Both the position numbers and the translations under genes were made by a program. The notes beneath the pieces are model-generated. The model was not told the DNA's origin and ran no database searches. It saw nothing but the letters and a program-made list of their open reading frames with translations. From the NCBI RefSeq assembly GCF_003331055.1, contig NZ_PUQD01000003.1, positions 62,001 to 126,000 on the forward strand: 64,000 nucleotides of DNA, read 5' to 3'. Of the stretch, positions 1 through 9,523 are shown piece by piece (the first letter of the stretch is position 1; each line of letters starts with the position of its first letter). Source of the stretch: Pseudomonas sp. AFG_SD02_1510_Pfu_092 (GTDB lineage Bacteria; Pseudomonadota; Gammaproteobacteria; Pseudomonadales; Pseudomonadaceae).

Positions 1-708
1 CAGGCCTTCGCTGAACAGGCCGACCGACTCGGCCTGCAAGTGAAAGCGCAGCAGCCACTGCTGCTCGAAATGGCGCAGGAAATAGCAGCTTTCAATCATC
101 TTCGCCGACAGGTTGACCAAGGCCATGGTGTGGAACTGGCTCTGCCGGGACACATCGGGCCGTGCCGACGACACATCCAGCACTGCCAGCAGCTCGCCAT
201 GCGGGTCGAACACCGGGCTGGCCGAGCAGGTCAGCCCGGTATGTCGGCCACGAAAATGTTCGTTCTGGTGGATGGTCAGCGCCTGGCGCTCGACCAGGCA
301 GGTGCCAATGCCGTTGGTGCCTTCGCGCGCCTCGCTCCAGTCGGCGCCCAGCCACAGCCCGGCGCGCTCGAAGCTGCGCCGTTCGGTCGGTGCGCTGACG
401 CAATTGAGGATGACCCCGCGGGCATCGGTCAGCAACACCGCATGGCCGGCCCCGGAGAGCTGCTGGTGCAGGCTGTTCATTTCATGATCGGCAATCTGCA
501 GCACCTGGCGCAGGCGCTCGCGGCTTTCCAGCAGGCGCCCGTGCTCGAGCACCACTGGCGCCTCGCTTACCGACGGGTCGAGGTGGTAGTCCTCCAGGCA
601 GCGCAGCCAGGAGCGGGCGATGGACGGATCGCTGCCGCCCTCCCCGGCGCCACCATGAGCAACGGTATGCACCTGGCGGGCATGCCGACTGAAATGATTG
701 CTCTGCAT
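1..708 (-). CDS. AcoR-family sigma-54-dependent activator, N-terminal part (gene cut by window edge)
   Basis: Only the first 236 codons are in the window. The ATG at 706-708 is preceded by a GGAG ribosome site. The translated part has the N-terminal layout of AcoR/ExaE-type enhancer-binding proteins: an IARSWLRC segment near residue 30, then a GAF-like sensor domain with the family signature WSEAREGTNGIGTCLVER and a following HENEHF-type HQNEHF/CSASPVFD stretch. The AAA+ and Fis-type DNA-binding parts would lie beyond base 1. The gene diverges from the aldehyde dehydrogenase gene, which has a -24/-12 promoter, so it very likely activates that gene and the ethanolamine genes in response to an alcohol, aldehyde or amine. 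The ligand is not readable from the sequence. Confidence 0.85.
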   Translation of the reverse strand, partial: MQSNHFSRHARQVHTVAHGGAGEGGSDPSIARSWLRCLEDYHLDPSVSEAPVVLEHGRLLESRERLRQVLQIADHEMNSLHQQLSGAGHAVLLTDARGVILNCVSAPTERRSFERAGLWLGADWSEAREGTNGIGTCLVERQALTIHQNEHFRGRHTGLTCSASPVFDPHGELLAVLDVSSARPDVSRQSQFHTMALVNLSAKMIESCYFLRHFEQQWLLRFHLQAESVGLFSEGL

Positions 709-787
709 TGTTGTAGTTCTCCGCAGATAGAGCGTTCCGCCAGCATCCTCCACCCGGGAAGGCTTTGCAATGCACCCTCCGGTTACG

Positions 788-837
788 TGTCGCAAATGGC
801 ACAAAGTGTCACCCCTGCGCGTACCGACGCTGGCACA
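788..837. promoter_or_regulatory. Possible upstream activating sites for the sigma-54 activator
   Basis: Two TGTC-containing half sites (788 and 807) and two TGGCACA sites (797 and 831) form imperfect dyads 65 to 115 bases upstream of the -24/-12 promoter. That is the usual distance for enhancer sites of AcoR-like proteins. The dyad match is partial (4 of 6 positions), so this is a suggestion only. Confidence 0.3.
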
Positions 838-900
838 GCGGCCCTTGCCCACGCCCTGGGTACTGACCCAAGTCATTGATTTGCCTGGCGCTGGCAACGC

Positions 901-916
901 TGGCCCAACCTTTGCT
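901..916 (+). promoter_or_regulatory. Sigma-54 (-24/-12) promoter of the aldehyde dehydrogenase gene
   Basis: TGGCCCA-ACCT-TTGCT matches the RpoN consensus TGGCACG-N4-TTGCW, with GG at 902-903 and GC at 914-915, exactly 12 bases apart. Transcription would start near 927, about 37 bases before the ATG. It fits the divergent AcoR-type activator. Confidence 0.85.
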
Positions 917-963
917 CTACGCTTTCCAACTCCCTAACAAGCACAATAGCCAGGAGACACACC

Positions 964-2484
964 ATGCGTTACGCACATCCCGGTACCGAAGGCGCGAAGG
1001 TTTCTTTCAAGAGCCGCTACGGCAACTACATCGGTGGTGAGTTCGTTCCTCCGGTAAAGGGTGAGTACTTCACCAACACTTCCCCGGTGAACGGCCAGCC
1101 GATCGCCGAGTTCCCCCGCTCCACTGCCGAAGACATCGACAAAGCCCTGGATGCTGCCCACGCCGCAGCCGACGCCTGGGGCCGCACCTCGGTACAGGAC
1201 CGCTCCAACGTCCTGCTGAAGATCGCCGACCGCATCGAACAGAACCTTGAAGTGCTGGCCATTACCGAGACCTGGGACAACGGCAAGCCGGTGCGCGAAA
1301 CACTCAATGCCGACATCCCGCTGGCTGTGGACCACTTCCGTTACTTCGCCGGTTGCATCCGTGCCCAGGAAGGCGGCGCCGCCGAGATCAACGAAAACAC
1401 CGTGGCCTACCATATCCACGAACCGCTGGGCGTGGTCGGGCAGATCATCCCGTGGAACTTCCCGATCCTGATGGCCGCCTGGAAGCTGGCCCCGGCCCTG
1501 GCCGCCGGCAACTGCGTGGTGCTCAAGCCGGCCGAGCAAACCCCGCTGGGCATCACCGTACTGGTCGAACTGATCGGTGACCTGCTGCCCAAAGGCGTAC
1601 TGAACATCGTGCAGGGCTATGGCCGCGAGGCCGGTGAAGCGCTGGCCACCAGCAAGCGCATCGCCAAGATCGCCTTCACCGGCTCGACGCCGGTGGGTTC
1701 GCACATCATGAAATGCGCCGCTGAAAACATCATCCCGTCCACCGTCGAACTGGGCGGCAAGTCGCCGAACGTGTACTTCGAAGACATCATGCAGGCCGAG
1801 CCGAGCTTCATCGAAAAAGCCGCCGAAGGCATGGTGCTGGCGTTCTTCAACCAGGGCGAAGTGTGCACCTGCCCGTCGCGCGCCCTGGTACAGGAGTCGA
1901 TCTACCCGCAGTTCATGGAAGTGGTGATGAAGAAGGTGCTGCAGATCAAGCGTGGCGACCCGCTGGACACCGACACCATGGTCGGCGCCCAGGCTTCGCA
2001 GCAGCAGTTCGAGAAGATCCTGTCGTACCTCGACATTGCCCAGGAGGAAGGCGCCGAGCTGCTGACCGGCGGCAAGGTGGAAAAACTCGAAGGCGCGCTG
2101 GCTACCGGCTACTACATCCAGCCGACCCTGCTCAAGGGCAACAACAGGATGCGCGTGTTCCAGGAAGAGATCTTCGGCCCGGTGGTCAGCGTCACCACCT
2201 TCAAGGACGAAGCCGAAGCGCTGGCCATTGCCAACGACACCGAGTTCGGCCTGGGCGCCGGGGTGTGGACCCGCGACATCAACCGTGCCTACCGCATGGG
2301 CCGTGGGATCAAGGCGGGCCGCGTGTGGACCAACTGCTACCACCTGTACCCGGCGCATGCCGCGTTCGGTGGCTACAAGAAGTCCGGGGTTGGGCGTGAG
2401 ACGCACAAGATGATGCTCGACCATTACCAGCAGACAAAGAACCTGCTGGTGAGCTACGACATCAATCCGTTGGGCTTCTTCTAA
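964..2484 (+). CDS. aldB: NAD-dependent acetaldehyde dehydrogenase (ExaC/AldB type)
   Basis: The 506-residue protein is a full-length aldehyde dehydrogenase. It has the general-base motif VELGGKSPN (Glu262) and the nucleophile motif [10 protein letters not shown] (Cys301), an NAD site with the FTGSTPVG loop, and the NPLGFF C-terminus typical of AcoD/ExaC/AldB enzymes. This class oxidises acetaldehyde to acetate. It starts behind a sigma-54 promoter with a CAGGAGAC ribosome site and sits ahead of the ethanolamine permease and ammonia-lyase genes, so it most likely disposes of the acetaldehyde made from ethanolamine, and of acetaldehyde from ethanol. A REP pair separates it from the permease gene. 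Confidence 0.93.
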   Translation: MRYAHPGTEGAKVSFKSRYGNYIGGEFVPPVKGEYFTNTSPVNGQPIAEFPRSTAEDIDKALDAAHAAADAWGRTSVQDRSNVLLKIADRIEQNLEVLAITETWDNGKPVRETLNADIPLAVDHFRYFAGCIRAQEGGAAEINENTVAYHIHEPLGVVGQIIPWNFPILMAAWKLAPALAAGNCVVLKPAEQTPLGITVLVELIGDLLPKGVLNIVQGYGREAGEALATSKRIAKIAFTGSTPVGSHIMKCAAENIIPSTVELGGKSPNVYFEDIMQAEPSFIEKAAEGMVLAFFNQGEVCTCPSRALVQESIYPQFMEVVMKKVLQIKRGDPLDTDTMVGAQASQQQFEKILSYLDIAQEEGAELLTGGKVEKLEGALATGYYIQPTLLKGNNRMRVFQEEIFGPVVSVTTFKDEAEALAIANDTEFGLGAGVWTRDINRAYRMGRGIKAGRVWTNCYHLYPAHAAFGGYKKSGVGRETHKMMLDHYQQTKNLLVSYDINPLGFF

Positions 2485-2500
2485 ACCCTGGAATGGCCTC

Positions 2501-2608
2501 GGGGGCTGCTTTGCAGCCCATCGCAGGCAAGCCAGCTCCCACAGGGAGCGCAGGGCTTCCAGACCTGTGCAGTACCTGTGGGAGCCGGCTTGCCGGCGAT
2601 GAGGCCGG
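2501..2608. repeat. REP pair (inverted)
   Basis: Two P. putida-type REP copies of opposite orientation (about 2501-2555 and 2573-2608) share GCTCCCACAGG / CCTGTGGGAGC and TTGCCGGCGAT arms. They fill the gap between the dehydrogenase and permease genes and may limit read-through or stabilise the upstream mRNA. Confidence 0.85.
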
Positions 2609-2719
2609 ACCTGCAAACACAAAATCCAGAGCACCAACCACTCTGGCTCGCTTTCTGCAATACCCATCACCATCGGCCCGGAACCCGTCCGGCCACCAAG
2701 AAAAACAACAGGTGAATCT

Positions 2720-4168
2720 ATGCCAAGCGATCATTCCGCCGGCTCGCCGGCAGGCTCTTCCGTCGACTTCGAAAAGGTCGGCTCGGACTATTTCCAGCAA
2801 CGTGAACTGAAAAAGGGCGCCGCCGGCTGGGTGCTGCTGGTCGGCCTGGGCGTGGCCTACGTCATCTCCGGCGACTACGCCGGCTGGAACTTCGGCCTGG
2901 CCCAGGGCGGCTGGGGCGGCATGTTCCTCGCCACCCTGCTGATGGCCACCATGTACCTGTGCATGTGCTTCTCGCTGGCCGAACTGTCGTCGATGATCCC
3001 CACCGCAGGTGGCGGCTACGGCTTTGCCCGCAGCGCCTTCGGCCCGTGGGGCGGCTTTCTCACCGGCACGGCGATCCTCATCGAATACGCCATTGCCCCC
3101 GCTGCCATCGCGGTGTTCATCGGCGCCTATTGCCAGTCGCTGTTCGGCATCGGCGGCTGGATGATCTACCTGGCGTTCTACATCGTCTTCATCGGCATCC
3201 ACATCTTTGGCGTGGGCGAGGCGTTGAAGCTGATGTTCATCATCACCGCCATCGCCGCCATCGCCCTGGCGGTGTTCCTGGTGAGCATGCTGCCCCATTT
3301 TGATGCAGCCAACCTGTTCGACATCGCCCAGACCGACGCCGTCGGCGCCAGCAGCTTCCTGCCGTTCGGCTATGTCGGCGTGTGGGCGGCCATCCCCTAC
3401 GCCATCTGGTTCTTCCTCGCCGTAGAGGGCGTGCCGCTGGCTGCCGAAGAAACCAAGAACCCCAAACGTGACCTGCCACGCGGCCTGATCGGCGCCATGC
3501 TGGTGCTGCTGGCCTTCGCCCTGCTGATTCTGGTGGTCGGCCCCGGCGGTGCAGGCTCCGAAGCGCTGAAAGCCTCCGGCAACCCGCTGGTCGAGGCATT
3601 GGCCAAGGCCTATGGCGGCTCCACCTGGATGGGCAGTTTCGTCAACCTGGTCGGCCTGGCCGGGCTGATCGCCAGCTTCTTCTCGATCATCTACGCCTAT
3701 TCCCGGCAGATTTTTGCCCTGTCCCGCGCGGGCTACCTGCCACGCAAGCTGTCGGAAACCAACAAGAGCAAGGCGCCGGTACTGGCCCTGATCATCCCCG
3801 GCATCATCGGCTTTGCCCTGTCGCTGACCGGCCAGGGTGACCTGCTGATCCTGGTCGCGGTGTTCGGCGCCACCTTGTCCTACGTGCTGATGATGGCCGC
3901 GCATATCACCCTGCGCATCCGCCGGCCGAAGATGGAGCGCCCCTACCGCACCCCCGGGGGCATCTTCACTTCGGGCGTGGCCTTGGTGTTGGCCTGCATC
4001 GCCGTGGTCGCCGGGTTCCTGGTTGACCCACGGGTGGTGATTGGCGCCGCAGTGATCTATGCGGTATTAATTGCCTACTTTGCTTTCTACAGCCGCCACC
4101 ACCTGGTCGCGGGCACACCGGAAGAGGAATTCGCCGCGATCCAGAAGGCCGAAGAGGCCCTGCACTGA
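2720..4168 (+). CDS. eat: Ethanolamine permease (APC superfamily)
   Basis: The 482-residue protein is an amino acid-polyamine-organocation transporter with about twelve hydrophobic segments. It has the family's N-terminal glycine-rich helix (SGDYAGWNFGLAQGGWGG) and a conserved EETKNPKRDLPRG loop. A soluble N-terminal tail of about 30 residues precedes the first helix. The ATG at 2720 follows an AGGTG ribosome site; a longer start is not needed. Position directly upstream of eutB and eutC identifies the substrate as ethanolamine, as for the known eat/eutP genes of pseudomonads. Confidence 0.9.
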   Translation: MPSDHSAGSPAGSSVDFEKVGSDYFQQRELKKGAAGWVLLVGLGVAYVISGDYAGWNFGLAQGGWGGMFLATLLMATMYLCMCFSLAELSSMIPTAGGGYGFARSAFGPWGGFLTGTAILIEYAIAPAAIAVFIGAYCQSLFGIGGWMIYLAFYIVFIGIHIFGVGEALKLMFIITAIAAIALAVFLVSMLPHFDAANLFDIAQTDAVGASSFLPFGYVGVWAAIPYAIWFFLAVEGVPLAAEETKNPKRDLPRGLIGAMLVLLAFALLILVVGPGGAGSEALKASGNPLVEALAKAYGGSTWMGSFVNLVGLAGLIASFFSIIYAYSRQIFALSRAGYLPRKLSETNKSKAPVLALIIPGIIGFALSLTGQGDLLILVAVFGATLSYVLMMAAHITLRIRRPKMERPYRTPGGIFTSGVALVLACIAVVAGFLVDPRVVIGAAVIYAVLIAYFAFYSRHHLVAGTPEEEFAAIQKAEEALH

Positions 4169-4214
4169 TCGCCGCCACCCGCCGCGGGGCGACCCGCGGC
4201 TCTGGAGAGTCTGT

Positions 4215-5609
4215 ATGGCAAGTTTCGTCCACACGGTAGGCCATATGGTCTACCGCTTCGACAGCCTCAAGGAAGTCATGGCCAAGGCCAGCCCGGCGCG
4301 TTCGGGGGACTACCTGGCGGGCGTTGCGGCCAGCAACGACGGCGAGCGCGTCGCCGCGCAGATGGCCCTGGCCAACATCCCGCTGACGCATTTCCTCAAT
4401 GAAGCGCTGATCCCTTACGAAGCAGATGAAGTCACCCGCCTGATCATCGACACCCACGATGCCCAGGCTTTCGCCCCGGTCAGCCACCTGACCGTCGGCG
4501 GCCTGCGCGACTGGCTGCTGAGCGAGGCGGCCAACGAGGACAGCCTGCGCGCCCTGGCACCCGGGCTGACCCCGGAAATGGCCGCAGCGGTGTCGAAGAT
4601 CATGCGCGTGCAGGACCTGGTGCTGGTGGCGCAGAAGATCCGCGTGGTCACCCGCTTCCGCGGCACCATGGGCCTGCGCGGGCGGCTGTCGACCCGGCTG
4701 CAGCCCAACCACCCCACCGATGACCCCGCCGGCATCGCCGCCAGCATTCTCGACGGCCTGCTGTACGGCAACGGTGACGCCATGATCGGCATCAACCCGG
4801 CCACCGACAGCATCGCCTCGATCTGTGCCCTGCTGGAAATGCTCGACGCCATCATCCAGCGCTACGACATCCCCACCCAGGCCTGCGTGCTGACCCACGT
4901 CACCACCTCGATAGAGGCGATCAACCGTGGCGTGCCACTGGACCTGGTGTTCCAGTCCATCGCCGGCACCGAGGCGGCCAACGCCGGGTTCGGCATCAAC
5001 CTGAACGTGCTGCAGGAAGGTTACGAAGCGGGCCTGTCGCTGCAACGCGGCACCCTCGGGCAGAACCTGATGTACTTCGAGACCGGCCAGGGCAGCGCGC
5101 TGTCGGCCAACGCCCACCATGGCGTCGATCAGCAAACCTGCGAGACCCGCGCCTATGCGGTGGCCCGCCACTTCAAGCCGTTCCTGGTCAATACCGTGGT
5201 CGGCTTCATCGGCCCGGAGTACCTGTACAACGGCAAGCAGATCATCCGCGCCGGCCTCGAGGACCACTTCTGCGGCAAGCTGCTGGGCGTGCCGATGGGC
5301 TGCGATATCTGCTACACCAACCACGCCGAAGCCGACCAGGACGACATGGACACCCTGCTGACCCTGCTGGGTGTGGCCGGGATCAACTTCATCATGGGTA
5401 TCCCCGGCTCCGACGACATCATGCTCAACTACCAGACCACCTCGTTCCACGACGCGCTGTACGCGCGCCAGACCCTGGGCCTGAAGCCCGGGCCGGAGTT
5501 CGAGGCGTGGCTGGCCCGCACCGGCATCTTCACCCAGGCCGATGGCCGGGTGCGCTTTGGTGACAACCTGCCGCCGGCCTTCCGCCAGGCCTTGGCACAG
5601 CTTGCATAG
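4215..5609 (+). CDS. eutB: Ethanolamine ammonia-lyase large subunit
   Basis: EutB of 464 residues, the usual size. It forms the catalytic barrel of the adenosylcobalamin-dependent lyase that converts ethanolamine to acetaldehyde and ammonia. Family stretches are visible: [27 protein letters not shown] at the start, [28 protein letters not shown], and [21 protein letters not shown] near the C-terminus. I chose the ATG at 4215 because a GGAG site lies at 4204-4207 and the homologous N-terminus begins there; the open frame extends further upstream into the permease gene. eutC follows after 8 bases, so the subunits are co-translated. Confidence 0.95.
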   Translation: MASFVHTVGHMVYRFDSLKEVMAKASPARSGDYLAGVAASNDGERVAAQMALANIPLTHFLNEALIPYEADEVTRLIIDTHDAQAFAPVSHLTVGGLRDWLLSEAANEDSLRALAPGLTPEMAAAVSKIMRVQDLVLVAQKIRVVTRFRGTMGLRGRLSTRLQPNHPTDDPAGIAASILDGLLYGNGDAMIGINPATDSIASICALLEMLDAIIQRYDIPTQACVLTHVTTSIEAINRGVPLDLVFQSIAGTEAANAGFGINLNVLQEGYEAGLSLQRGTLGQNLMYFETGQGSALSANAHHGVDQQTCETRAYAVARHFKPFLVNTVVGFIGPEYLYNGKQIIRAGLEDHFCGKLLGVPMGCDICYTNHAEADQDDMDTLLTLLGVAGINFIMGIPGSDDIMLNYQTTSFHDALYARQTLGLKPGPEFEAWLARTGIFTQADGRVRFGDNLPPAFRQALAQLA

Positions 5610-5617
5610 GGACGACC

Positions 5618-6436
5618 ATGGACCACCGCACGCCTACCCCCGACAACCCTTGGCTGGCCCTGCGCAACCTGACCCCGGCGCGCATCGCCCTGGGCCGCGT
5701 CGGCACCAGCCTGCCGACCGGGGCGCAGCTGGACTTCCAGTTCGCCCATGCCCAGGCCCGCGATGCCGTGCACCTGGCCTTCGACCACGCCGGCCTGGCC
5801 AGCCAGCTGAGTGACCGCGGGCGCGAAAGCCTGGTGCTGCACAGCGCCGCCAGCGACCGCGACCAGTACCTGCAACGCCCGGACCTGGGGCGGCGGCTGA
5901 ACGAAGCGTCGGTTACCACGCTGCGCCAGCACGCCCAGGCCAACCCCGGCGGGGTCGACCTGGCCATTGTCGTCGCCGATGGCCTGTCGGCCCTGGCCGT
6001 GCACCGCCACAGCCTGCCGTTCCTGGCCCGCTTCGAAGAGCAGGCCGCCGCCGACGGCTGGACCAGCGCCCCGGTGGTCCTGGTGGAGCAAGGCCGCGTG
6101 GCGGTGGCCGACGAAGTCGGTGAATTACTCGGTGCACGGATGACGGTGATGCTGATCGGCGAACGCCCCGGGCTAAGCTCGCCCGACAGCCTTGGCCTGT
6201 ATTTCACCTATGCACCCAAGGTCGGGCTGACCGATGCCTACCGCAACTGCATTTCCAACATCCGCCTGGAAGGGCTGAGCTACGGCATGGCGGCGCACCG
6301 CCTGCTGTATTTGATGCGCGAAGCCTGCCGGCGCCAGCTTTCCGGAGTGAATCTGAAGGACGAAGCCGAGGTCCATAGCCTGGAAAGCGAGCAAGGCGCC
6401 AGCCAGCGCGGCAACTTCCTGCTCGGCAAAGGGTAA
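5618..6436 (+). CDS. eutC: Ethanolamine ammonia-lyase small subunit
   Basis: EutC of 272 residues contributes the cobalamin-binding small subunit. The N-terminus [21 protein letters not shown] and the segments [35 protein letters not shown] and [10 protein letters not shown] are family hallmarks. It follows eutB by 8 bases. No shell-protein (eutMN-like) genes are present, so this is the simple, non-microcompartment form of ethanolamine breakdown. Confidence 0.95.
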   Translation: MDHRTPTPDNPWLALRNLTPARIALGRVGTSLPTGAQLDFQFAHAQARDAVHLAFDHAGLASQLSDRGRESLVLHSAASDRDQYLQRPDLGRRLNEASVTTLRQHAQANPGGVDLAIVVADGLSALAVHRHSLPFLARFEEQAAADGWTSAPVVLVEQGRVAVADEVGELLGARMTVMLIGERPGLSSPDSLGLYFTYAPKVGLTDAYRNCISNIRLEGLSYGMAAHRLLYLMREACRRQLSGVNLKDEAEVHSLESEQGASQRGNFLLGKG

Positions 6437-6543
6437 GAAACCTGTCACGCAAGGCGGATTGCGCTTGCCACGCGCATTGGGCAGCATGCCCGGGAGAACT
6501 GCTGGCAATCCGCTGTTTCCCTAATGGACTCTGAGGGCCGCAC

Positions 6544-7002
6544 ATGCGCATCATCAAGGCAACCCTGCAACACCTCGACCTGCTTACGCCAATGTTCGTC
6601 AAATACCGTGAGTTCTACGGGCAGCTCCCTTACCCGGACAGCTCGCGCAGTTTTCTGGAAAAGCGCCTGAAGCGGGACGAGTCGGTGATCTACCTGGCAC
6701 TGCCGGATGACGACGACACCAGGCTGCTGGGGTTCTGTCAGCTGTACCCGAGCTTTTCCTCGCTGTCGTTGAAGCGGGTGTGGATTCTCAACGATATCTA
6801 CGTGGCCGAAGATTCGCGGCGCATGCTGGTGGCTGACCACTTGATGCGCGAGGCGAAGAAAATGGCCAAAGAGACCAACGCCGTGCGCATGCGGGTATCG
6901 ACCAGTGCGGACAATGAGGTGGCGCACAAGACCTACGAATCGATCGGCTTTCGTGAGGATAACGAGTTCAAGAGCTACATACTGCCGATCAGTCAGGATT
7001 GA
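6544..7002 (+). CDS. GNAT-family N-acetyltransferase
   Basis: The 152-residue protein has the GNAT fold order: an N-terminal beta-alpha segment (RIIKATLQHLDLL), a central strand pair ending in WILNDIYVAEDSRRM, the acetyl-CoA loop region RRMLVADHLMREAKK (a degenerate Q/RxxGxG/A), and a C-terminal NEVAHKTYESIGF motif common in this family. The substrate is unknown. It lies 107 bases after eutC and may be separately transcribed. Confidence 0.8.
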   Translation: MRIIKATLQHLDLLTPMFVKYREFYGQLPYPDSSRSFLEKRLKRDESVIYLALPDDDDTRLLGFCQLYPSFSSLSLKRVWILNDIYVAEDSRRMLVADHLMREAKKMAKETNAVRMRVSTSADNEVAHKTYESIGFREDNEFKSYILPISQD

Positions 7003-7016
7003 GCGTTACTCCTGCA

Positions 7017-7094
7017 CTGGCCTCTTCGCGGGTACTGCACCGATTTCAGATGCGTCGCTATTCCTGTGGGAGCGGGCGCGCCCGCGAAGAGGCC
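7017..7094. repeat. REP element with degenerate mate
   Basis: A full REP at 7063-7094 (CCTGTGGGAGCGGGCGCGCC) is preceded by a truncated inverted arm GGCCTCTTCGCGGG at 7018-7031. Confidence 0.75.
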
Positions 7095-7160
7095 GCTACA
7101 GGACTACCCCTACCGTAACCCCCCGCTACAAACTCCCCAGGCATGTTCCTGACTTAGCCG

Positions 7161-7166
7161 TATAAT
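7161..7166 (+). promoter_or_regulatory. -10 box of the DedA gene promoter
   Basis: TATAAT lies 77 bases before the ATG at 7243. No clear -35 box is seen. The box lies upstream of the longer open frame's first ATG, so only the downstream start with its own AGGTG site gives a sensible leader. Confidence 0.5.
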
Positions 7167-7242
7167 GGCGCACCTGTCATGTGTGAAATTTTACCTATCC
7201 CCAGGTAACCGAGCCTACGCCCAAAGAACACAGGTGCTGTAC

Positions 7243-7890
7243 ATGGATTTCAACCCGCTGGACCTTATCCTGCATCTCGATGCCTACCTCGATCTGCTGG
7301 TCACCAATTACGGTCCCTGGATCTACGCCATCCTGTTCACCGTGATCTTCTGTGAAACCGGGCTGGTGGTCATGCCCTTCCTGCCTGGCGATTCGCTGCT
7401 GTTCATCGCCGGCGCCGTGGCCGCAGGCGGCGGCATGGACCCGGTACTGCTGGCAGGCCTGCTGATGGCCGCCGCGATCCTGGGCGACAGCACCAACTAC
7501 GTGATCGGCCGCACGGTCGGCGAGCGGCTGTTCAACAACCCCAACTCGAAGATCTTCCGCCGCGACTACCTGCAGCGTACCCACGACTTCTATGAACGCC
7601 ACGGCGGCAAGACCGTGACCATGGCGCGCTTCCTGCCCATCCTGCGTACCTTCGCGCCGTTCGTCGCCGGCATCGCCCACATGCACTACCCACGCTTTCT
7701 CGGCTTCAGCGTCGCCGGTTCGCTGCTGTGGGTCGGTGGCCTGGTCACCCTGGGCTACTTCTTCGGCAACGTGCCGTTCATCAAGCAGCACCTGTCGCTG
7801 ATGGTGGTGGGCATCATCGTCCTGTCGCTGGTGCCGATGATCCTCGGCCTGCTGCGTGGCCGCCTGGGCCGCACGGCCAAGGCACACTGA
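7243..7890 (+). CDS. DedA-family membrane protein
   Basis: The 215-residue protein is an SNARE-associated/DedA (VTT) family inner-membrane protein. Family stretches include FCETGLVVMPFLPGDSLLF, GRTVGERLF, and the conserved HGGKTVTMARFLPILRTFAPFVAGIA with its key arginines. There are four to five hydrophobic segments and a basic C-terminus. Known relatives act as lipid flippases/scramblases and support envelope integrity and proton-motive force. The start at 7243 is chosen over an ATG at 7165 because of its ribosome site and the family N-terminus MDFNPLDLILH. Confidence 0.88.
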   Translation: MDFNPLDLILHLDAYLDLLVTNYGPWIYAILFTVIFCETGLVVMPFLPGDSLLFIAGAVAAGGGMDPVLLAGLLMAAAILGDSTNYVIGRTVGERLFNNPNSKIFRRDYLQRTHDFYERHGGKTVTMARFLPILRTFAPFVAGIAHMHYPRFLGFSVAGSLLWVGGLVTLGYFFGNVPFIKQHLSLMVVGIIVLSLVPMILGLLRGRLGRTAKAH

Positions 7891-7899
7891 ACCCTGCCG

Positions 7900-8715
7900 A
7901 TGTGGTCGTTCAGCGCCTGGCGGCGCAAGCGCACCCTGGCGCGCTACCCCATTACCGCCCAGCAATGGCAGGCCGTACGCGCGCGCCTGCCGATGCTGGA
8001 CGGCATCACCGACGAAGAAGACCGCTGGCTGCGCGAAGCCTGCATCCTGTTTCTGGTCGACAAGCACCTCACCTGCCTGCCCAGCGTCGAACTGGACGAC
8101 GAGCAGCGCCTGTTGCTGGCTGCCCAGGCGCAGTTGCCGTTGCTGCACCTGGGCGAATTGAACTGGTACCAGGGTTTTCACGAAATCATTCTCTACCCCG
8201 ACGATTTCAAGAGCCCTCAGCGCCATCGCGACGCCAGTGGCGTGGAGCACGTGTGGGACGGCGAGCACAGCGGCGAAGCCTGGCAACAGGGCCCGATCAT
8301 TCTTGCCTTGAGCGGGGTGCAGGCCAGTGGCGGCTGGGAGGCCTACAACCTGGTCATCCATGAGCTGGCGCACAAGCTCGACATGCTCAATGGCGACGCC
8401 AACGGCCTGCCCCCGCTGCACACCGGCATGCCGGTGGATGAATGGGCGACGGCCATGCAGCAGGCCTATGACGACCTCAACCGCCAGCTGGACGCCAACC
8501 CCGACGCCGAAACCGCCATCGACCCCTATGCAGCGGAAAACCCGGCGGAATTCTTTGCGGTCACCAGCGAATACTTCTTTAGTGCCCCCGACCTGCTGCA
8601 CCAGGCTTATCCAAAGGTCTACACCCAGTTGTCGCGGTTCTACCGCCAGGACCCGCTGGCGCGCCTGTCGCGGCTGCAGGCCGAACACCCCGAATACCGT
8701 GAAAGCCACGCCTGA
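7900..8715 (+). CDS. mtfA: M90-family zinc peptidase MtfA
   Basis: The 271-residue protein carries the zinc motif HELAHKLD (His154, Glu155, His158), preceded by YNLVI and followed by an ENPAEFFAVTSEYFF segment that supplies further conserved acidic residues of the family. MtfA in enterobacteria is a cytosolic aminopeptidase that interacts with the Mlc repressor; whether that partner exists here cannot be seen. It begins 9 bases after the DedA stop and is probably co-transcribed with it. Confidence 0.9.
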   Translation: MWSFSAWRRKRTLARYPITAQQWQAVRARLPMLDGITDEEDRWLREACILFLVDKHLTCLPSVELDDEQRLLLAAQAQLPLLHLGELNWYQGFHEIILYPDDFKSPQRHRDASGVEHVWDGEHSGEAWQQGPIILALSGVQASGGWEAYNLVIHELAHKLDMLNGDANGLPPLHTGMPVDEWATAMQQAYDDLNRQLDANPDAETAIDPYAAENPAEFFAVTSEYFFSAPDLLHQAYPKVYTQLSRFYRQDPLARLSRLQAEHPEYRESHA

Positions 8716-8739
8716 CGGGGCCGCACATCAGGCCAGGCG

Positions 8740-8769
8740 TGGCATGCCCCGGCAGAATGTGCCTATAAT
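8740..8769 (+). promoter_or_regulatory. Sigma-70 promoter of ppa
   Basis: TGGCAT (8740-8745), an 18-base spacer and TATAAT (8764-8769) predict a start near 8776, about 33 bases before the ppa ATG. Confidence 0.6.
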
Positions 8770-8808
8770 CGCCGCCACTTTTTTGGTCAAACACGGGGGC
8801 ACTGCCCA

Positions 8809-9336
8809 ATGAGCTACAGCAAGATTCCGGCGGGCAAAGACCTGCCGAACGACATCTACGTCGCCATCGAGATCCCGGCCAACCACGCGCCGATCAAATA
8901 CGAGATCGACAAGGACAGCGATACCCTGTTCGTCGACCGTTTCATGGCTACCCCGATGTTCTACCCAGCCAACTACGGCTTCATCCCCAACACCCTGGCG
9001 GATGACGGTGACCCGCTGGACGTGCTGGTCGTTACCCCTTACCCGGTTGCCCCAGGTTCGGTCATTCGCGCCCGCCCGGTCGGCGTGCTGAACATGACCG
9101 ACGACGGCGGCGGCGACGCCAAGGTCATCGCTGTTCCTCACGACAAGCTGTCGCAGCTGTACGTCGATGTGAAGGAATACACCGACCTGCCAGCCCTGCT
9201 GATCCAGCAGATCGAGCACTTCTTTGCCAACTACAAAGATCTCGAGAAGGGCAAGTGGGTCAAGATCGAAGGCTGGGAAGGCGCCGACGCCGCCCGTGCC
9301 GCGATCACCAAATCGGTGGCTGCCTACAAGGGCTGA
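8809..9336 (+). CDS. ppa: Inorganic pyrophosphatase (family I)
   Basis: The 175-residue protein is a standard type I soluble pyrophosphatase that hydrolyses PPi to two phosphates and pulls biosynthetic reactions forward. The active-site signature [10 protein letters not shown] is intact, with the YEIDKDS and [12 protein letters not shown] segments upstream. The gene is bounded by its own promoter and a strong terminator, so it is probably monocistronic. Confidence 0.97.
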
Positions 9337-9352
9337 TACCGGTTGCCTGAAG

Positions 9353-9378
9353 AACCCCGCCCTGGCGGGGTTTTTTTT
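9353..9378 (+). terminator. Rho-independent terminator after ppa
   Basis: AACCCCGCC-CTG-GGCGGGGTT-type hairpin followed by an eight-T run, beginning 16 bases after the ppa stop. Confidence 0.95.
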
Positions 9379-9523
9379 GCCTGCTACTTCGTGCTGCGGC
9401 TCAGCAAGGTAAAAAGTCCGACGCAGTCTTACTCCATCGCCCTACAAACAGGTGCTTTTCGCACAACACCCATCAACACCCGGTTCATATCCTTGATGGC
9501 ACCCCGCCGCTACACTCGCCGCC

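Noticed and set aside
934-2673. Open frame of about 580 codons on the - strand opposite aldB
   Set aside because: Antisense of a clear aldehyde dehydrogenase gene, with no recognisable domain.
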